64,000 nt of DNA from positions 1-64,000 of the forward strand of contig JAFMBT010000003.1 of the NCBI GenBank assembly GCA_017858325.1, given 5' to 3'. The notes below the pieces were generated by a model. That model was not told where the DNA came from, did no database searches, and saw only the letters and a list, made by a program, of their open reading frames with translations. How positions within the stretch are numbered: the first letter of the stretch is position 1; each line of letters begins with the position of its first letter. A program made the position numbers and the translations under genes. This document shows positions 8,622-18,774 of the stretch, in pieces. This DNA is from Candidatus Planktophila sp. GTDB taxonomy: Bacteria > Actinomycetota > Actinomycetes > Nanopelagicales > Nanopelagicaceae.

Positions 8622-11600
8622 CGAGTAAAAGCCTCATACATCAAAGCTTTTGCCTCTTCTTCGTGCAAGTGATGATTTCCAGTTGCAGGAGATGCAGTAG
8701 CGCGACGCGATACTCGACGCAAGATTCGAGAGCCAAATCCATGTCCACCGTGCGCTTCAGATGTACGGAGCGCAATATGTGACCAAGGGCCTTGGTTTGC
8801 CGGCTCATCTTGAACCCACAAAAGATTCGCTTGTGGATGAGCATCTGCAACTTCACGCATCTGATCAATTGGCAATGGATAGAGAAGTTCAACGCGAGCG
8901 ATAGCTGTCGTATGTTCTCCGAGTCGATCACGTTCTGCAACAAGATCGTGATAAATCTTTCCAGAACAGAAGATCAAACGTGTTGCGTTCTGGACTTTCT
9001 CATCACCAATAACTGGGTGGAAAGTTCCTGATGTGAAATCACTCAGAGATGACGCAGCTGCTTTTAAGCGGAGCATCGACTTTGGTGTGAAGACAACCAT
9101 TGGGCGCCGAGTTGGGTTAGCAACGTGCCAGCGTAGTAAGTGGAAATATGATGCTGGGCTTGATGGCTGTGCAACAGTCATATTCTGCTCGGCAGATAAC
9201 TGTAGGAAACGCTCAATTCGCGCTGATGAGTGATCTGGGCCTTGTCCCTCATATCCATGTGGAAGTAAGAGAACAACGGAGGAGCGCTCCCCCCACTTTT
9301 GCAGAGCTGATGAAATGAATTCATCGATAATTGTTTGGGCTCCATTGCTGAAGTCACCAAACTGACCTTCCCACATTACTAAGGCTTCAGGGCGCACAAC
9401 AGAGTATCCATACTCAAACCCCATAGCTGCATACTCTGAAAGGAGTGAATCGACTACAAAGAATTGATTCTCATCTGTGATCAGAGAGCGAAGCGGAGTC
9501 CACTCATTTCCGTTCTCTTTATCAATAACGACTGCGTGACGGTTGCTAAATGTTCCACGGCGTGAATCTTGACCGGCGACACGAATTGGATGACCAGATT
9601 TAAGGAGTGATCCAAATGCCAGCAACTCGCCCATCGACCAATCGATAGTTCCATCGTTGAGCATCTCCATCCGCTTTTGCAATTGTGGAAGTAGTTTTGG
9701 ATGAACGCTAAATCCTTCAGGGGCTGCGATCTGAGTTGCGGCAATTTCTCGAGCGAGTGCCTCAGTAATCGCGGTTGGAACTTTTTCTGCAGCTGGTGGA
9801 ACTGGAATCTTAAAGTTTTCATCATGCTCTGCTTCGTAGTTGTTGACCGAAGCAAAGACGGCTTCAAGCTGGCTCTGATAGTCGGCGGCAATTTCATCTG
9901 CTTCTTGTGGAGTGATATCACCACGCCCAACGAGAGCCTCTGTGTAAAGAGTACGAGTTGATCGCTTTGCATCAATGAGTTTGTACATCATCGGTTGGGT
10001 AAAGCTTGGCTCATCACCTTCGTTATGTCCACGACGTCGGTAACAGACCATATCAATCACAGCATCTTTGTGGAAAGCCTGACGATATTCGAAGGCGATC
10101 TGAGCAACACGAACACACGCCTCAGGATCATCTCCATTCACATGGAATACAGGAGCAGAAATTATCTTCGCCATATCTGTTGAATAGGTTGAAGAACGCG
10201 ATGCATGTGGCGATGTTGTGAATCCAACTTGGTTGTTAATAACAATATGAATGGTGCCACCTGTGCGATATCCGCGTAATTGTGAAAGCTGGAGTACTTC
10301 AGCGTTTACACCTTGTGCGGCAAAAGATGCATCTCCATGCAGAAGGATCGGCAAAACTGAGTATGCATCTTTGATATTGATTCGATCTTGCTTGGCCCGA
10401 ACAATTCCCTCAAGCACTGGATTAACAGCCTCAAGGTGTGAAGGGTTGGCAGCGAGATAGATCTTCGTTGTCGCTCCAGACTCGGCGGTGTAGACACCTT
10501 CGGTTCCAAGGTGATACTTCACATCACCTGAGCCGTGTACTTCGTTTTCTGCATAGTGACCTTGGAACTCTTGAAAGATTTGCCCGTAAGACTTTCCAGC
10601 AATGTTAGCGAGCATATTGAGGCGACCACGGTGTGGCATCCCAATGCATACTTCATCGAGTCCGCGCTCAGCTGCAGCAGAGATAATCGCATCGGTCAAT
10701 GGAATAACGGACTCGCCGCCCTCGAGTGAGAAACGCTTTTGGCCCACAAACTTTGTCTGCAGGAATGATTCAAAAGCTTCTGCGCTATTGAGTTTACGAA
10801 GGATGCGCAACTGCTCGTCACGCTCTGGTTTTGTAAATCCGATTTCAACGTGCTCTTGAATCCACTTACGTTCTTGCGGATCTGAAATATACATATATTC
10901 AACACCGACTGAACGGCAGTAAGAATCACGCAAGATTCCAAGAATCGTGCGAAGTTTCATAAACTTCTTTCCACCAAAACCACCTGTGGCAAATTCACGA
11001 TCGAGATCCCAAAGAGTCAGACCGTGGGTCACCACATCAAGATCTGGGTGCGAGCGTTGTACGTATTCAAGTGGATCCACATCTGCCATGAGGTGGCCGT
11101 AGGTGCGATAAGCGTGAATCAACTGTTGAACGCGAGCGGTCTTATTGATCTCTTCATCACGTGAGAAATCAAAATCTAATGCCCAGCGAATTGGCTGATA
11201 TGGAATACGGAGCGCAGTAAAAATCTCATCATAGAAATTTTCTGCACCAAGCAAGAGTTCATGAAGTCGACGAAGGAAGTCACCAGAGGTGGCACCTTGA
11301 ATAATTCGGTGGTCATATGTACTTGTTAAAGTAATCACTTTACTGATCGCATTGCGCGCAATTGTCTCTTCGCTAGCTCCAGCAAATTCAGCGGGATAAT
11401 CCATAGCGCCAACGCCGATGATTAAGCCTTGACCTTGGACAAGGCGTGGAACCGAGTGCACTGTTCCGATAGTTCCTGGGTTTGTGAGAGACACTGTCGT
11501 TCCTGCAAAATCTTCAACAGTAAGAGTGCCACCACGCGCCTTAGCAACGGTGGATTCATAGGACGCCCAGAATTGTCCGAAGTCGAGTGCTTCGCATCCC

Positions 11601-12424
11601 TTAATAGATGGCACCAATAATTGACGCGATCCATCTGGCTTTGCCAGGTCAATTGCTATTCCCAGGTTGATATGTGTTGGGCGACCAATTGCTGGCTTGC
11701 CATCTAACTCTGTGAAGAAGGTATTCATCTCAGGCATTTGGCGAAGCGCCTTGATCATGGCGTAGGCGATGATGTGGGTGAAAGAGACTTTTCCTCCGCG
11801 ACCGCGCTTCAAGTGATTGTTAATGACAGTGCGATTATCAATCATCAACTTGGCGGGAATTGCACGAACAGATGTGGCAGTTGGAACGGTGAGCGAACCT
11901 TCCATGCTGGCAACTACGCGACTTGCAACTCCACGTAATGGTTCAATAGTTGCATCAGATGGCGTTGCAAGAATCGGTGCCGGTGCATGCACAACTTGTG
12001 CAGGAGTTGGTTGCGCCGGAGTTGTAACAGGAGCCACGACTTGCTGTGCAACTGGCTGCGCCGGAGCTACTGCAACTGGCTGTGCAACTGGCTGTGCTGG
12101 TGTTGCCACGACTTGCTGTGCAACTGGTTGAGCAACAGGCTGTGCCGTAGTTACTGCAACCGGTTGCGCAACTGCTGCAGCTTTCTGCACAGACTTTGGA
12201 ATAGGTGGAGTTCCAGCCTTTGGCGCCGCTGATGTGCCTGCCGCTGATGCCGTTACTGCAGATGCAGTAGTGACTGAGGCTGAAGGTGAACCACCGGCAC
12301 GGGTTTTAAAAACTTCAATCCACTCTGCCGAAACTGAAGATGGATCGCTCTGATAGCGCTCAAACATCTCTTCAACGAGCCAATCATTTGCTCCGAAGTC
12401 TTGACCTGGTTGCGTAGCCGACAC
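8618..12424 (-). CDS. kgd: Multifunctional 2-oxoglutarate decarboxylase/dehydrogenase (fused E2-like catalytic domain plus E1)
   Basis: Catalytic acyltransferase domain plus OGDH E1 (HRGRLNMLANI, GDGASFAAQGV-like HGDASFAAQGV); GTG start 12424 preceded by AAGGAG. Confidence 0.95.
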   Translation of the reverse strand: MSATQPGQDFGANDWLVEEMFERYQSDPSSVSAEWIEVFKTRAGGSPSASVTTASAVTASAAGTSAAPKAGTPPIPKSVQKAAAVAQPVAVTTAQPVAQPVAQQVVATPAQPVAQPVAVAPAQPVAQQVVAPVTTPAQPTPAQVVHAPAPILATPSDATIEPLRGVASRVVASMEGSLTVPTATSVRAIPAKLMIDNRTVINNHLKRGRGGKVSFTHIIAYAMIKALRQMPEMNTFFTELDGKPAIGRPTHINLGIAIDLAKPDGSRQLLVPSIKGCEALDFGQFWASYESTVAKARGGTLTVEDFAGTTVSLTNPGTIGTVHSVPRLVQGQGLIIGVGAMDYPAEFAGASEETIARNAISKVITLTSTYDHRIIQGATSGDFLRRLHELLLGAENFYDEIFTALRIPYQPIRWALDFDFSRDEEINKTARVQQLIHAYRTYGHLMADVDPLEYVQRSHPDLDVVTHGLTLWDLDREFATGGFGGKKFMKLRTILGILRDSYCRSVGVEYMYISDPQERKWIQEHVEIGFTKPERDEQLRILRKLNSAEAFESFLQTKFVGQKRFSLEGGESVIPLTDAIISAAAERGLDEVCIGMPHRGRLNMLANIAGKSYGQIFQEFQGHYAENEVHGSGDVKYHLGTEGVYTAESGATTKIYLAANPSHLEAVNPVLEGIVRAKQDRINIKDAYSVLPILLHGDASFAAQGVNAEVLQLSQLRGYRTGGTIHIVINNQVGFTTSPHASRSSTYSTDMAKIISAPVFHVNGDDPEACVRVAQIAFEYRQAFHKDAVIDMVCYRRRGHNEGDEPSFTQPMMYKLIDAKRSTRTLYTEALVGRGDITPQEADEIAADYQSQLEAVFASVNNYEAEHDENFKIPVPPAAEKVPTAITEALAREIAATQIAAPEGFSVHPKLLPQLQKRMEMLNDGTIDWSMGELLAFGSLLKSGHPIRVAGQDSRRGTFSNRHAVVIDKENGNEWTPLRSLITDENQFFVVDSLLSEYAAMGFEYGYSVVRPEALVMWEGQFGDFSNGAQTIIDEFISSALQKWGERSSVVLLLPHGYEGQGPDHSSARIERFLQLSAEQNMTVAQPSSPASYFHLLRWHVANPTRRPMVVFTPKSMLRLKAAASSLSDFTSGTFHPVIGDEKVQNATRLIFCSGKIYHDLVAERDRLGEHTTAIARVELLYPLPIDQMREVADAHPQANLLWVQDEPANQGPWSHIALRTSEAHGGHGFGSRILRRVSRRATASPATGNHHLHEEEAKALMYEAFTR

Positions 12425-12653
12425 TGGCGCGCTCCTTATAGATAAGTAATAACGAATCGTCCTAGGCCCAAGACTATCGGCTCGAGCCAGCCCCATAAAA
12501 CGTTGAAAGCGCGAGATAGCGCACACCCAGTCGCCGATTCACCCCAGTGGCCCCACGGGATTACCGGCCCCGCTCCTGCCAATTCTGAGTTGGGAGAGCA
12601 CAATCGGTGAAAACAAAGATGCGCAATCGCGACATGGTTGGGAGAGTTCTCAT

Positions 12654-13457
12654 ATGAGCACACCCGTTCCCGCCGATTCTCCCGAGATGAGTCCGGCCAA
12701 TCAGCCACCCCTTGCAATCGTCACCGGTGGAAGTCGGGGGTTGGGTTATGAAGTTGCACGCGGATTAGCGGCCAAGGGTTATCACCTCGCACTCGTTGCC
12801 CAGAGCGAAAACGGATTAGCAGAAGCGCGCACGAAAATCCTTCACGATTTCCCGGGAATCCTCGTGACAACACATCCCATCGATTGTGATGTGAGTAAAC
12901 CTGGTCAGATAGAACGTGTGCGCCAACAATTGGTAGAACTTAAATCAAAACTTGCAACTCCTTCAGCACTGGTTATTGCTCATGGTGTGATGAGTGAAAA
13001 GATGTCAAAGACAATGCGGACTACAGATCACGAATGGCGTCGCGTTCTCGCAATTAATCTTGATTCTGTTTTTATGTTGGTCAATGAATTAGTTCCTGCA
13101 ATGGCCGAAGCTCGTCAGGGGCGAGTAGTTATTTTCTCTGCCTGCCTTGGTCGCATGTCAGGCCCGGGTAATGCTGGTGGACTTGCACCGTATCGAATTA
13201 GTAAGGCTGGAGTGAACGCACTTGTTCGCAACCTTGCACATGAGACTGGACTTGGTGCTCGCGGATTACTCGTTGATGCAATCTGCCCAAATCATTCCCG
13301 CACAGATATGGGTGGCCCTGATGCTCTTCGTAGCGCTGAAGAAGGTGCCGAAACCGCGTTATGGTTACTCGATCGCACCTTTAATTCACAGAGTGAGAAT
13401 GAGATTGAAAAAACCACAGGCGTACTTTGGGAAGATCACCAAGTTGTTCCTTGGTAA
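12654..13457 (+). CDS. SDR-family oxidoreductase
   Basis: TGGSRGLGYEVA nucleotide-binding motif, YRISKAGVN. Confidence 0.85.
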   Translation: MSTPVPADSPEMSPANQPPLAIVTGGSRGLGYEVARGLAAKGYHLALVAQSENGLAEARTKILHDFPGILVTTHPIDCDVSKPGQIERVRQQLVELKSKLATPSALVIAHGVMSEKMSKTMRTTDHEWRRVLAINLDSVFMLVNELVPAMAEARQGRVVIFSACLGRMSGPGNAGGLAPYRISKAGVNALVRNLAHETGLGARGLLVDAICPNHSRTDMGGPDALRSAEEGAETALWLLDRTFNSQSENEIEKTTGVLWEDHQVVPW

Positions 13458-13500
13458 TCACGCTGTTTCACTTTTCACATCTGCGCATTAAGATTAGCGC

Positions 13501-14022
13501 ATGACAATTACCGTTGCGCGACTCCTTCGCCACATGGCATGGGCAAACCAGGAGACCATAAAGCACCTGCAGACCCTTCCAGTTGAGAGCCTTAAAGCTT
13601 ATGCAACTAATCCTGACTGGTTTGTCGCTGAAATTGCTCATCACATTGTTGATTCGGCAGATCATCTTGCTCTATCGATTACTGGTGAAATAGCGCTTAC
13701 AGGCAAGGGTGAGCCTCCTATCGCAGATATTGAAACGTTATCTGATCTATCGCGCCTTGCTGATCAAGCTGCCACCGTTGATCGCATCCTCGTTGCTGCC
13801 GCCGATTTAGACGATGTGTGGCTTGATCTAGAAAATCACAGAGGAAAATTCCAGCGTCTTCGTTCAACTGTTTTATCGCAGGCTATTCACCATGCCACCG
13901 AGCACCGTGCACAGATCGCAAGTGCGCTAGAGGCAAAGGGATTTACGCCGATCAACCTCGATGATATTTCGCTCTGGGATTACGAGAAGTATGAGACTGA
14001 GAACGGTCTGAGAAATAAGTAG
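13501..14022 (+). CDS. DinB-like four-helix protein
   Basis: HMAWANQETIKHL and conserved His-spacing (HHATEHRAQI). Confidence 0.65.
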   Translation: MTITVARLLRHMAWANQETIKHLQTLPVESLKAYATNPDWFVAEIAHHIVDSADHLALSITGEIALTGKGEPPIADIETLSDLSRLADQAATVDRILVAAADLDDVWLDLENHRGKFQRLRSTVLSQAIHHATEHRAQIASALEAKGFTPINLDDISLWDYEKYETENGLRNK

Positions 14023-14025
14023 TGA

Positions 14026-14409
14026 TTACGGCGTTTTATTTTCGCGAGACGCAATAGTTAAGACCATAAATAGTGTAGCTACTGCAAGAACTCCGATTGG
14101 AATCGCCAAGTAATACACTGATGCTTCCATTTGGTATTTAACAATGCCGAGTGCGATGAGATTTGCAAGAACTGCAGGAGCCTTACCGTAATTCTTTCCC
14201 TCTCGATATCCACGCCCACATTGGATCAGCCCCAGTCCACCCAAAATGCAGAAGAGCACGACTCCAAGTAAAGGAAGAATTTCACGGTTCTCATGGGTGA
14301 ATCCAAGAATTACCAACCAAACACCTAGCGCTAGCACTACGCCGCCTTCAATGAAGAGAAGGGTTGCTGCGATTGATCGCCTATCAAAGCTTGGAGAAGG
14401 TGTGCTCAT
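14026..14409 (-). CDS. Hypothetical membrane protein
   Basis: Four hydrophobic segments; start chosen at MSTPSPSF with -10-like TAACCT 7 nt upstream. Confidence 0.6.
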   Translation of the reverse strand: MSTPSPSFDRRSIAATLLFIEGGVVLALGVWLVILGFTHENREILPLLGVVLFCILGGLGLIQCGRGYREGKNYGKAPAVLANLIALGIVKYQMEASVYYLAIPIGVLAVATLFMVLTIASRENKTP

Positions 14410-14454
14410 GAACTCAAGGTTAGCGCTTATGGCCTTGTCATCGGCGGAATTCAA

Positions 14455-14898
14455 ATGAGTAGCAACCCACAATATTCACACAATGGAGTACGGGATGATT
14501 TGACTAATTGCACAGCGCCGCCGCTTTTTTACGCTCATGTTGATCGGATGATCGCTGGAAGTCTCCGCAGAAATTCACCCTTCTCCCTCATCACCTTTAC
14601 GCTTTCAGATGAAGCTAAAGATGAGGATGTAATTGCACTTGCACATTCCATTACTCTCTCCATGAGGCAGGAGGACCTCTGTGGACGACTAGGGGTAAAC
14701 CAATTTATCGTCGCACTTGCTGGTGATCTGCAGGCTGGTACAGAACTCTGCAAGCGTGTACAGGAGAGTTCTGCCCATCTGCTCTTGATGCAGGTGGCGC
14801 AATATGAAATGGATGAAAGCTCACTAGATCTCTTCTATCGCCTGGATACATTGTGTGAAAAGCAGATGGAGCAAGAGACGAGAGCACGAAGAGATTAG
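14455..14898 (+). CDS. Degenerate GGDEF-like domain protein
   Basis: GGDEF-fold pattern with RLGVNQFIVAL replacing RxGGDEFxxL. Confidence 0.5.
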   Translation: MSSNPQYSHNGVRDDLTNCTAPPLFYAHVDRMIAGSLRRNSPFSLITFTLSDEAKDEDVIALAHSITLSMRQEDLCGRLGVNQFIVALAGDLQAGTELCKRVQESSAHLLLMQVAQYEMDESSLDLFYRLDTLCEKQMEQETRARRD

Positions 14899-14974
14899 CG
14901 TGGTCCTATAAAAGTTACCCACAGCTTGAGATTTTCTATGATCTCCTGTCGGTTCGGAATCTACCTTCCACCAC

Positions 14975-16054
14975 ATGGATACTCTTCAAGCAGCCACGAT
15001 TCCAACTCGCGCTAGTGAGTACGTCTCCATTGAGATCAAAATTGAAAAAATGGATATTGACGTCACATACGGACCCATCTCTGACTTGATGAAAGATCCA
15101 ACAGTTGAAGAGATTTGGATTAATTCACCAGAGCGCGTATTTGTTGCCCGTGGTGGCAAAAGTGAATTGACAAACCTAGTTTTAACTTTCTCCGATGTTA
15201 AGCAACTAGTAGATCGAATTCTTATGTGGAGTGGACGTCGTATCGACCTTTCTTCACCTTTTGTTGATGCACAGCTCCCAGATGGAAGTCGCCTTCACGT
15301 TGTGATCCCTGAGATCACCGCTGAGCACTGGAGTATAAATATTCGAAAGCATCTCCATCGCTCTCTTGGGCTAGTGGATTTAACCAGTCGAGGAATGATG
15401 ACACCGGAAATTTCTTCACTTCTATCTCGTTGTGTGAAAACAGGGATGAACATTCTTGTCTCAGGAGGGACGCAATCAGGTAAAACAACACTTCTCAATG
15501 CGCTGGTCTCGCAATCACCGGTACAGGAACGAGTAATTACGATTGAGGAAGTATTTGAACTTAAACCTCAACTTCCCGATGTTGTTGCGATGCAGGTGCG
15601 TACTCCGAATCTTCAAGGTGACGGAGAGATACCTATGCGTCGATTAATTAAGGAAGCGTTACGTATGAGGCCTTCACGAATAATCGTGGGTGAGGTACGC
15701 GAAGCCGAAGCCCTCGATCTTCTTATTGCTTTGAATTCAGGGCTGCCAGGCATGGGTACGATCCATGCTAATTCCACAAAAGATGCTGTGATTAAATTAC
15801 AAACTTTGCCACTTCTAGCAGGTGAGAACATTTCACATAAATTCATCGCCCCAACAGTTGCCTCTGCACTTGACCTCATTGTTCAAGTAAAACTCGATAG
15901 CAATGGAAGACGTCGAATTGATGAACTTGCCTGGGTTACTAGTCGATTTGAAAGTGATCGTGCCGAAATTGAGTCACTCTGGAAATGGAATGGAAGCGAA
16001 TACATACGTGGAATCGCCACCGATTTTCCGCTTGAGAATTGGTGGCTCGAATAA
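14975..16054 (+). CDS. tadA: Tad/CpaF-type secretion ATPase
   Basis: Walker A GGTQSGKTT, MRPSRIIVGEVREAEA, GMGTIHANS. Confidence 0.92.
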   Translation: MDTLQAATIPTRASEYVSIEIKIEKMDIDVTYGPISDLMKDPTVEEIWINSPERVFVARGGKSELTNLVLTFSDVKQLVDRILMWSGRRIDLSSPFVDAQLPDGSRLHVVIPEITAEHWSINIRKHLHRSLGLVDLTSRGMMTPEISSLLSRCVKTGMNILVSGGTQSGKTTLLNALVSQSPVQERVITIEEVFELKPQLPDVVAMQVRTPNLQGDGEIPMRRLIKEALRMRPSRIIVGEVREAEALDLLIALNSGLPGMGTIHANSTKDAVIKLQTLPLLAGENISHKFIAPTVASALDLIVQVKLDSNGRRRIDELAWVTSRFESDRAEIESLWKWNGSEYIRGIATDFPLENWWLE

Positions 16055-16776
16055 TGAAAAAAATCAGGAGTGGCACTCCCTTTATCACTGCTGGCTCTAT
16101 CACATTCCTTGCAATATATCTCATTACCGCATCAACACTTTTTGCATCCGCTTTCTCACTCCTCGTCCTTGCCTTCACATATGTGATTATCAAAAATAGA
16201 AGTGGAAAAATAGAGTTAGAAATCGCATCATCATGGCCAGAAGTAATTGACCATCTAATATCGGGAATCCAATCCGGCATGTCTCTCACAGAAGCATTGA
16301 CCGAGTTATCTGTTCGAGGTCCACTTGTGATGCGACCTCTTTTCACAAGCTTTAAAAGCCAAATCTTGGAAGATGGTGACTTTGATCGCGCACTCGCGTG
16401 TCTCTCTGAAAAATTTGGGAGCCACGCGAGCGATCAAATCTTCGAAGCTCTTCTTATCTCAAAATCTTTAGGTGGTAGCCAGCTGCTTACTATTTTGAGA
16501 ACGCTTGGAAACTTCTTGCGCCAAGACCTAGCTCTGCGAAATGAAATTTCTGTGAAGCAATCGTGGATTAAGAATTCAGCACACCTTTCATCAGCGGCTC
16601 CATGGCTACTCTTACTTCTCCTAGCAATGCAACCAACAACAGTCGCAGCATTTACCACTCCAACAGGCGCAGGAATTCTCTTTCTTGGATTAGCACTCAC
16701 AGCACTGGCCTATATTTGGATGTCATACCTCAGTCGACTACCAACAGTTCCACGAGTTTTTGGTACACAAAAATGA
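16054..16776 (+). CDS. tadB: Tad inner-membrane platform protein TadB
   Basis: T2SSF-like domain (ISGIQSGMSLTEAL), between tadA and tadC. Confidence 0.8.
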   Translation: MKKIRSGTPFITAGSITFLAIYLITASTLFASAFSLLVLAFTYVIIKNRSGKIELEIASSWPEVIDHLISGIQSGMSLTEALTELSVRGPLVMRPLFTSFKSQILEDGDFDRALACLSEKFGSHASDQIFEALLISKSLGGSQLLTILRTLGNFLRQDLALRNEISVKQSWIKNSAHLSSAAPWLLLLLLAMQPTTVAAFTTPTGAGILFLGLALTALAYIWMSYLSRLPTVPRVFGTQK

Positions 16777-17564
16777 ACCCGATATTTATTTCACTCCCAC
16801 TCTCCCTTCTTGCCGCCTCCTTAATAATTTTTAGTGATAGCCCCGCTAATGAATTGCGAGCAATTGCAGCAAAAACGAGAGATCGTTCATTAGTAAAGAC
16901 TCGCCTCGCAGAGCTTGGACATCAGACTCAGAGTGAATATGAAGAATTTCGATACCTACAACTTCTATATAGTGGAATTGTTTCTCTCATCACTCTCGTT
17001 CTTTGCTTACTAGGACGATCATCAATTCCAATGATGGCCCTGTTGTTAGTAGTCGCAGGGGTAGCCACATATCTTTATCTGGATCGAAACTTAACATCTG
17101 AGGTTAAGAAGCAGCGAAGTGCGATTGAGGCAGAATTTCCTGCCATCATTGAAATGTTGACGCTAGCGATCTCTGCCGGTGAATCTCCACTAACGGCGCT
17201 CAAGCGAATAGCTGAGAACTCTCATGGCAACCTCAGTGTTCGCTTTCGTCAAGTAATTTCCAAAGTGCACCAAGGCCTTTCTTTCCATGCCGCACTTGAT
17301 CTCATGGGGCGAGATCTGAACTCTCCGCTAGTTCGTCGATTTATTGATTCGTTAGTCAATGCCATGGTGCGCGGAGCTCCCATCACCGAAGTTCTTACTC
17401 GCCATGCCCAAGAAGCGCGCGAGCACCAACGCAATCGAATCCTCGCTGCTGCCGGTAAGGCAGAGATCTCAATGATGATTCCAGTGGTCTTTCTCATTCT
17501 TCCAATCTCAATTCTCTTCGCTATATGGCCATCACTGACAAACCTGAATTTATTTGCTGCATAG
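16773..17564 (+). CDS. tadC: Tad inner-membrane platform protein TadC
   Basis: T2SSF domain (EMLTLAISAGESPLTALKRIAE); ATGA overlap with tadB. Confidence 0.8.
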   Translation: MNPIFISLPLSLLAASLIIFSDSPANELRAIAAKTRDRSLVKTRLAELGHQTQSEYEEFRYLQLLYSGIVSLITLVLCLLGRSSIPMMALLLVVAGVATYLYLDRNLTSEVKKQRSAIEAEFPAIIEMLTLAISAGESPLTALKRIAENSHGNLSVRFRQVISKVHQGLSFHAALDLMGRDLNSPLVRRFIDSLVNAMVRGAPITEVLTRHAQEAREHQRNRILAAAGKAEISMMIPVVFLILPISILFAIWPSLTNLNLFAA

Positions 17565-17633
17565 CAAGGCGATCGACAGATTTTCGAAAGATCCGAAACC
17601 ACGTTAAACCCCAACAGATAGAGAGAAGAAAAA

Positions 17634-17972
17634 ATGGAAACACAGTCCCCAACCGAGACACAGTCCCCAACCGAAACACAGTCCCCAACCGAAACACAGT
17701 CCCCAACCAGCACAGAGGCGCTAGTGGCATCTCTTAAGGAAAATGGCCTCGCAGCGGGAATTTGGATAGAAGATCAGGCACGTTTGGCGACAACAGCTAT
17801 CCGCGGAAGCTCATTCGTTAAAGCGCTCAACGATGACCGTGGAGATGTTCCTGGATGGGTGCTTGTTGTGCTGATGACCACAGGACTCGTCACTGCTATC
17901 TGGACTGTTGCTGCTCCTCGACTATCGGCGATCCTAAAGAACTCTCTTGATGCCATGAACGGGATTCGCTGA
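17634..17972 (+). CDS. Small single-TM protein with TETQSP N-terminal repeats, putative pilin-like component
   Basis: Repeat tail plus DDRGDVPGWVLVVLMTTGLV hydrophobic segment; located in tad cluster. Confidence 0.55.
   Translation: METQSPTETQSPTETQSPTETQSPTSTEALVASLKENGLAAGIWIEDQARLATTAIRGSSFVKALNDDRGDVPGWVLVVLMTTGLVTAIWTVAAPRLSAILKNSLDAMNGIR
17640..17711 (+). repeat. 18-bp tandem repeat, 4 copies (ACACAGTCCCCAACCGAA)
   Basis: Units at 17640, 17658, 17676 and 17694; units 2 and 3 identical, others differ only at the ends. Confidence 0.97.
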
Positions 17973-18329
17973 GTGAAAATCTCAAGAATTATTTCTGACG
18001 AACGGGGAAATGTAGAGAGTTCACTCACCCTGATCCCACTCATCTTCCTCTTTCTCCTTGCCATGCAGTTAATCCTTGCGATGAGTATGCGTGATGCTGA
18101 TTCATTATCTGCATCCGATCAAGCATCTGTGCGGGCAATCTCTGGCGCATTCTCGCCCTCCGATCGAGAACTTATCTTCGATTCGCCAGATCGTTTTTCC
18201 AACATCTCACTGCTCATAGCGACCCAATCACGAAGAATTCCACAACTGATCCCTGGCCTATCTCAACTCCTAGGGCGAGAGCTACGTACCGATGGGAAAG
18301 GGGTAGCAATAATTGAAAATACGCGATAA
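17973..18329 (+). CDS. TadE-like pseudopilin protein
   Basis: DERGNVESSLTLIPLIFLFLLAMQ; GTG start. Confidence 0.55.
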   Translation: MKISRIISDERGNVESSLTLIPLIFLFLLAMQLILAMSMRDADSLSASDQASVRAISGAFSPSDRELIFDSPDRFSNISLLIATQSRRIPQLIPGLSQLLGRELRTDGKGVAIIENTR

Positions 18330-18774
18330 CCAGGGGAGCAGATTTTTCTCTTCACGACCACCTCGCTATGCAAGAAGTATTAAGGATGAAAGAGGGAGCG
18401 CATCAGTTGAATTCGTCCTTCTCGCACTTCCACTATTTATTCCTATATTCATCTTTCTTAATCAGTTTTCAACGCTAAGCTCACAAGAGATGGCTCTGCA
18501 AACTTTAGCTCGAGAGAGTGTACGAGCTTTCATCGAAAGCAATAGCGATCAATCCGGTGGAGCACTGGTAAATCAAGTGATAACCCTTGGCGGAGCAAAA
18601 CTCGGCTTAAAGCCAGAAGAGATTTCAGAGATCAACTCTGAGATTAAGTGCAGCACCCGCCCCTGTCATCTTCCAAATGGGAGAGTTCGGATCACTTTAT
18701 CTATGGCTGCAATTGGAAACGACGGAAGATCAGTTCAAGCATCGGCACAGCAGTACTTTTCGCCATGGAGTTAA
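18313..18774 (+). CDS. TadE-family protein
   Basis: DERGSASVEFVLLALPLFIPIFIF typical TadE N-terminus. Confidence 0.75.
   Translation: MKIRDNQGSRFFSSRPPRYARSIKDERGSASVEFVLLALPLFIPIFIFLNQFSTLSSQEMALQTLARESVRAFIESNSDQSGGALVNQVITLGGAKLGLKPEEISEINSEIKCSTRPCHLPNGRVRITLSMAAIGNDGRSVQASAQQYFSPWS

Noticed and set aside
11987-12232. ORF with NWLCNWLCRS repeats
   Set aside because: Antisense to the kgd linker repeat.
12436-12717. 93-aa - strand ORF between kgd and the SDR gene
   Set aside because: Overlaps both start regions and the kgd SD/GTG; no recognisable domain.
17249-17713. VGDCVSVGDCVS repeat ORFs on - strand, and QTVPNRDTVPNRN in another + frame
   Set aside because: Alternative frames of the 18-bp repeat in the pilin-like gene.
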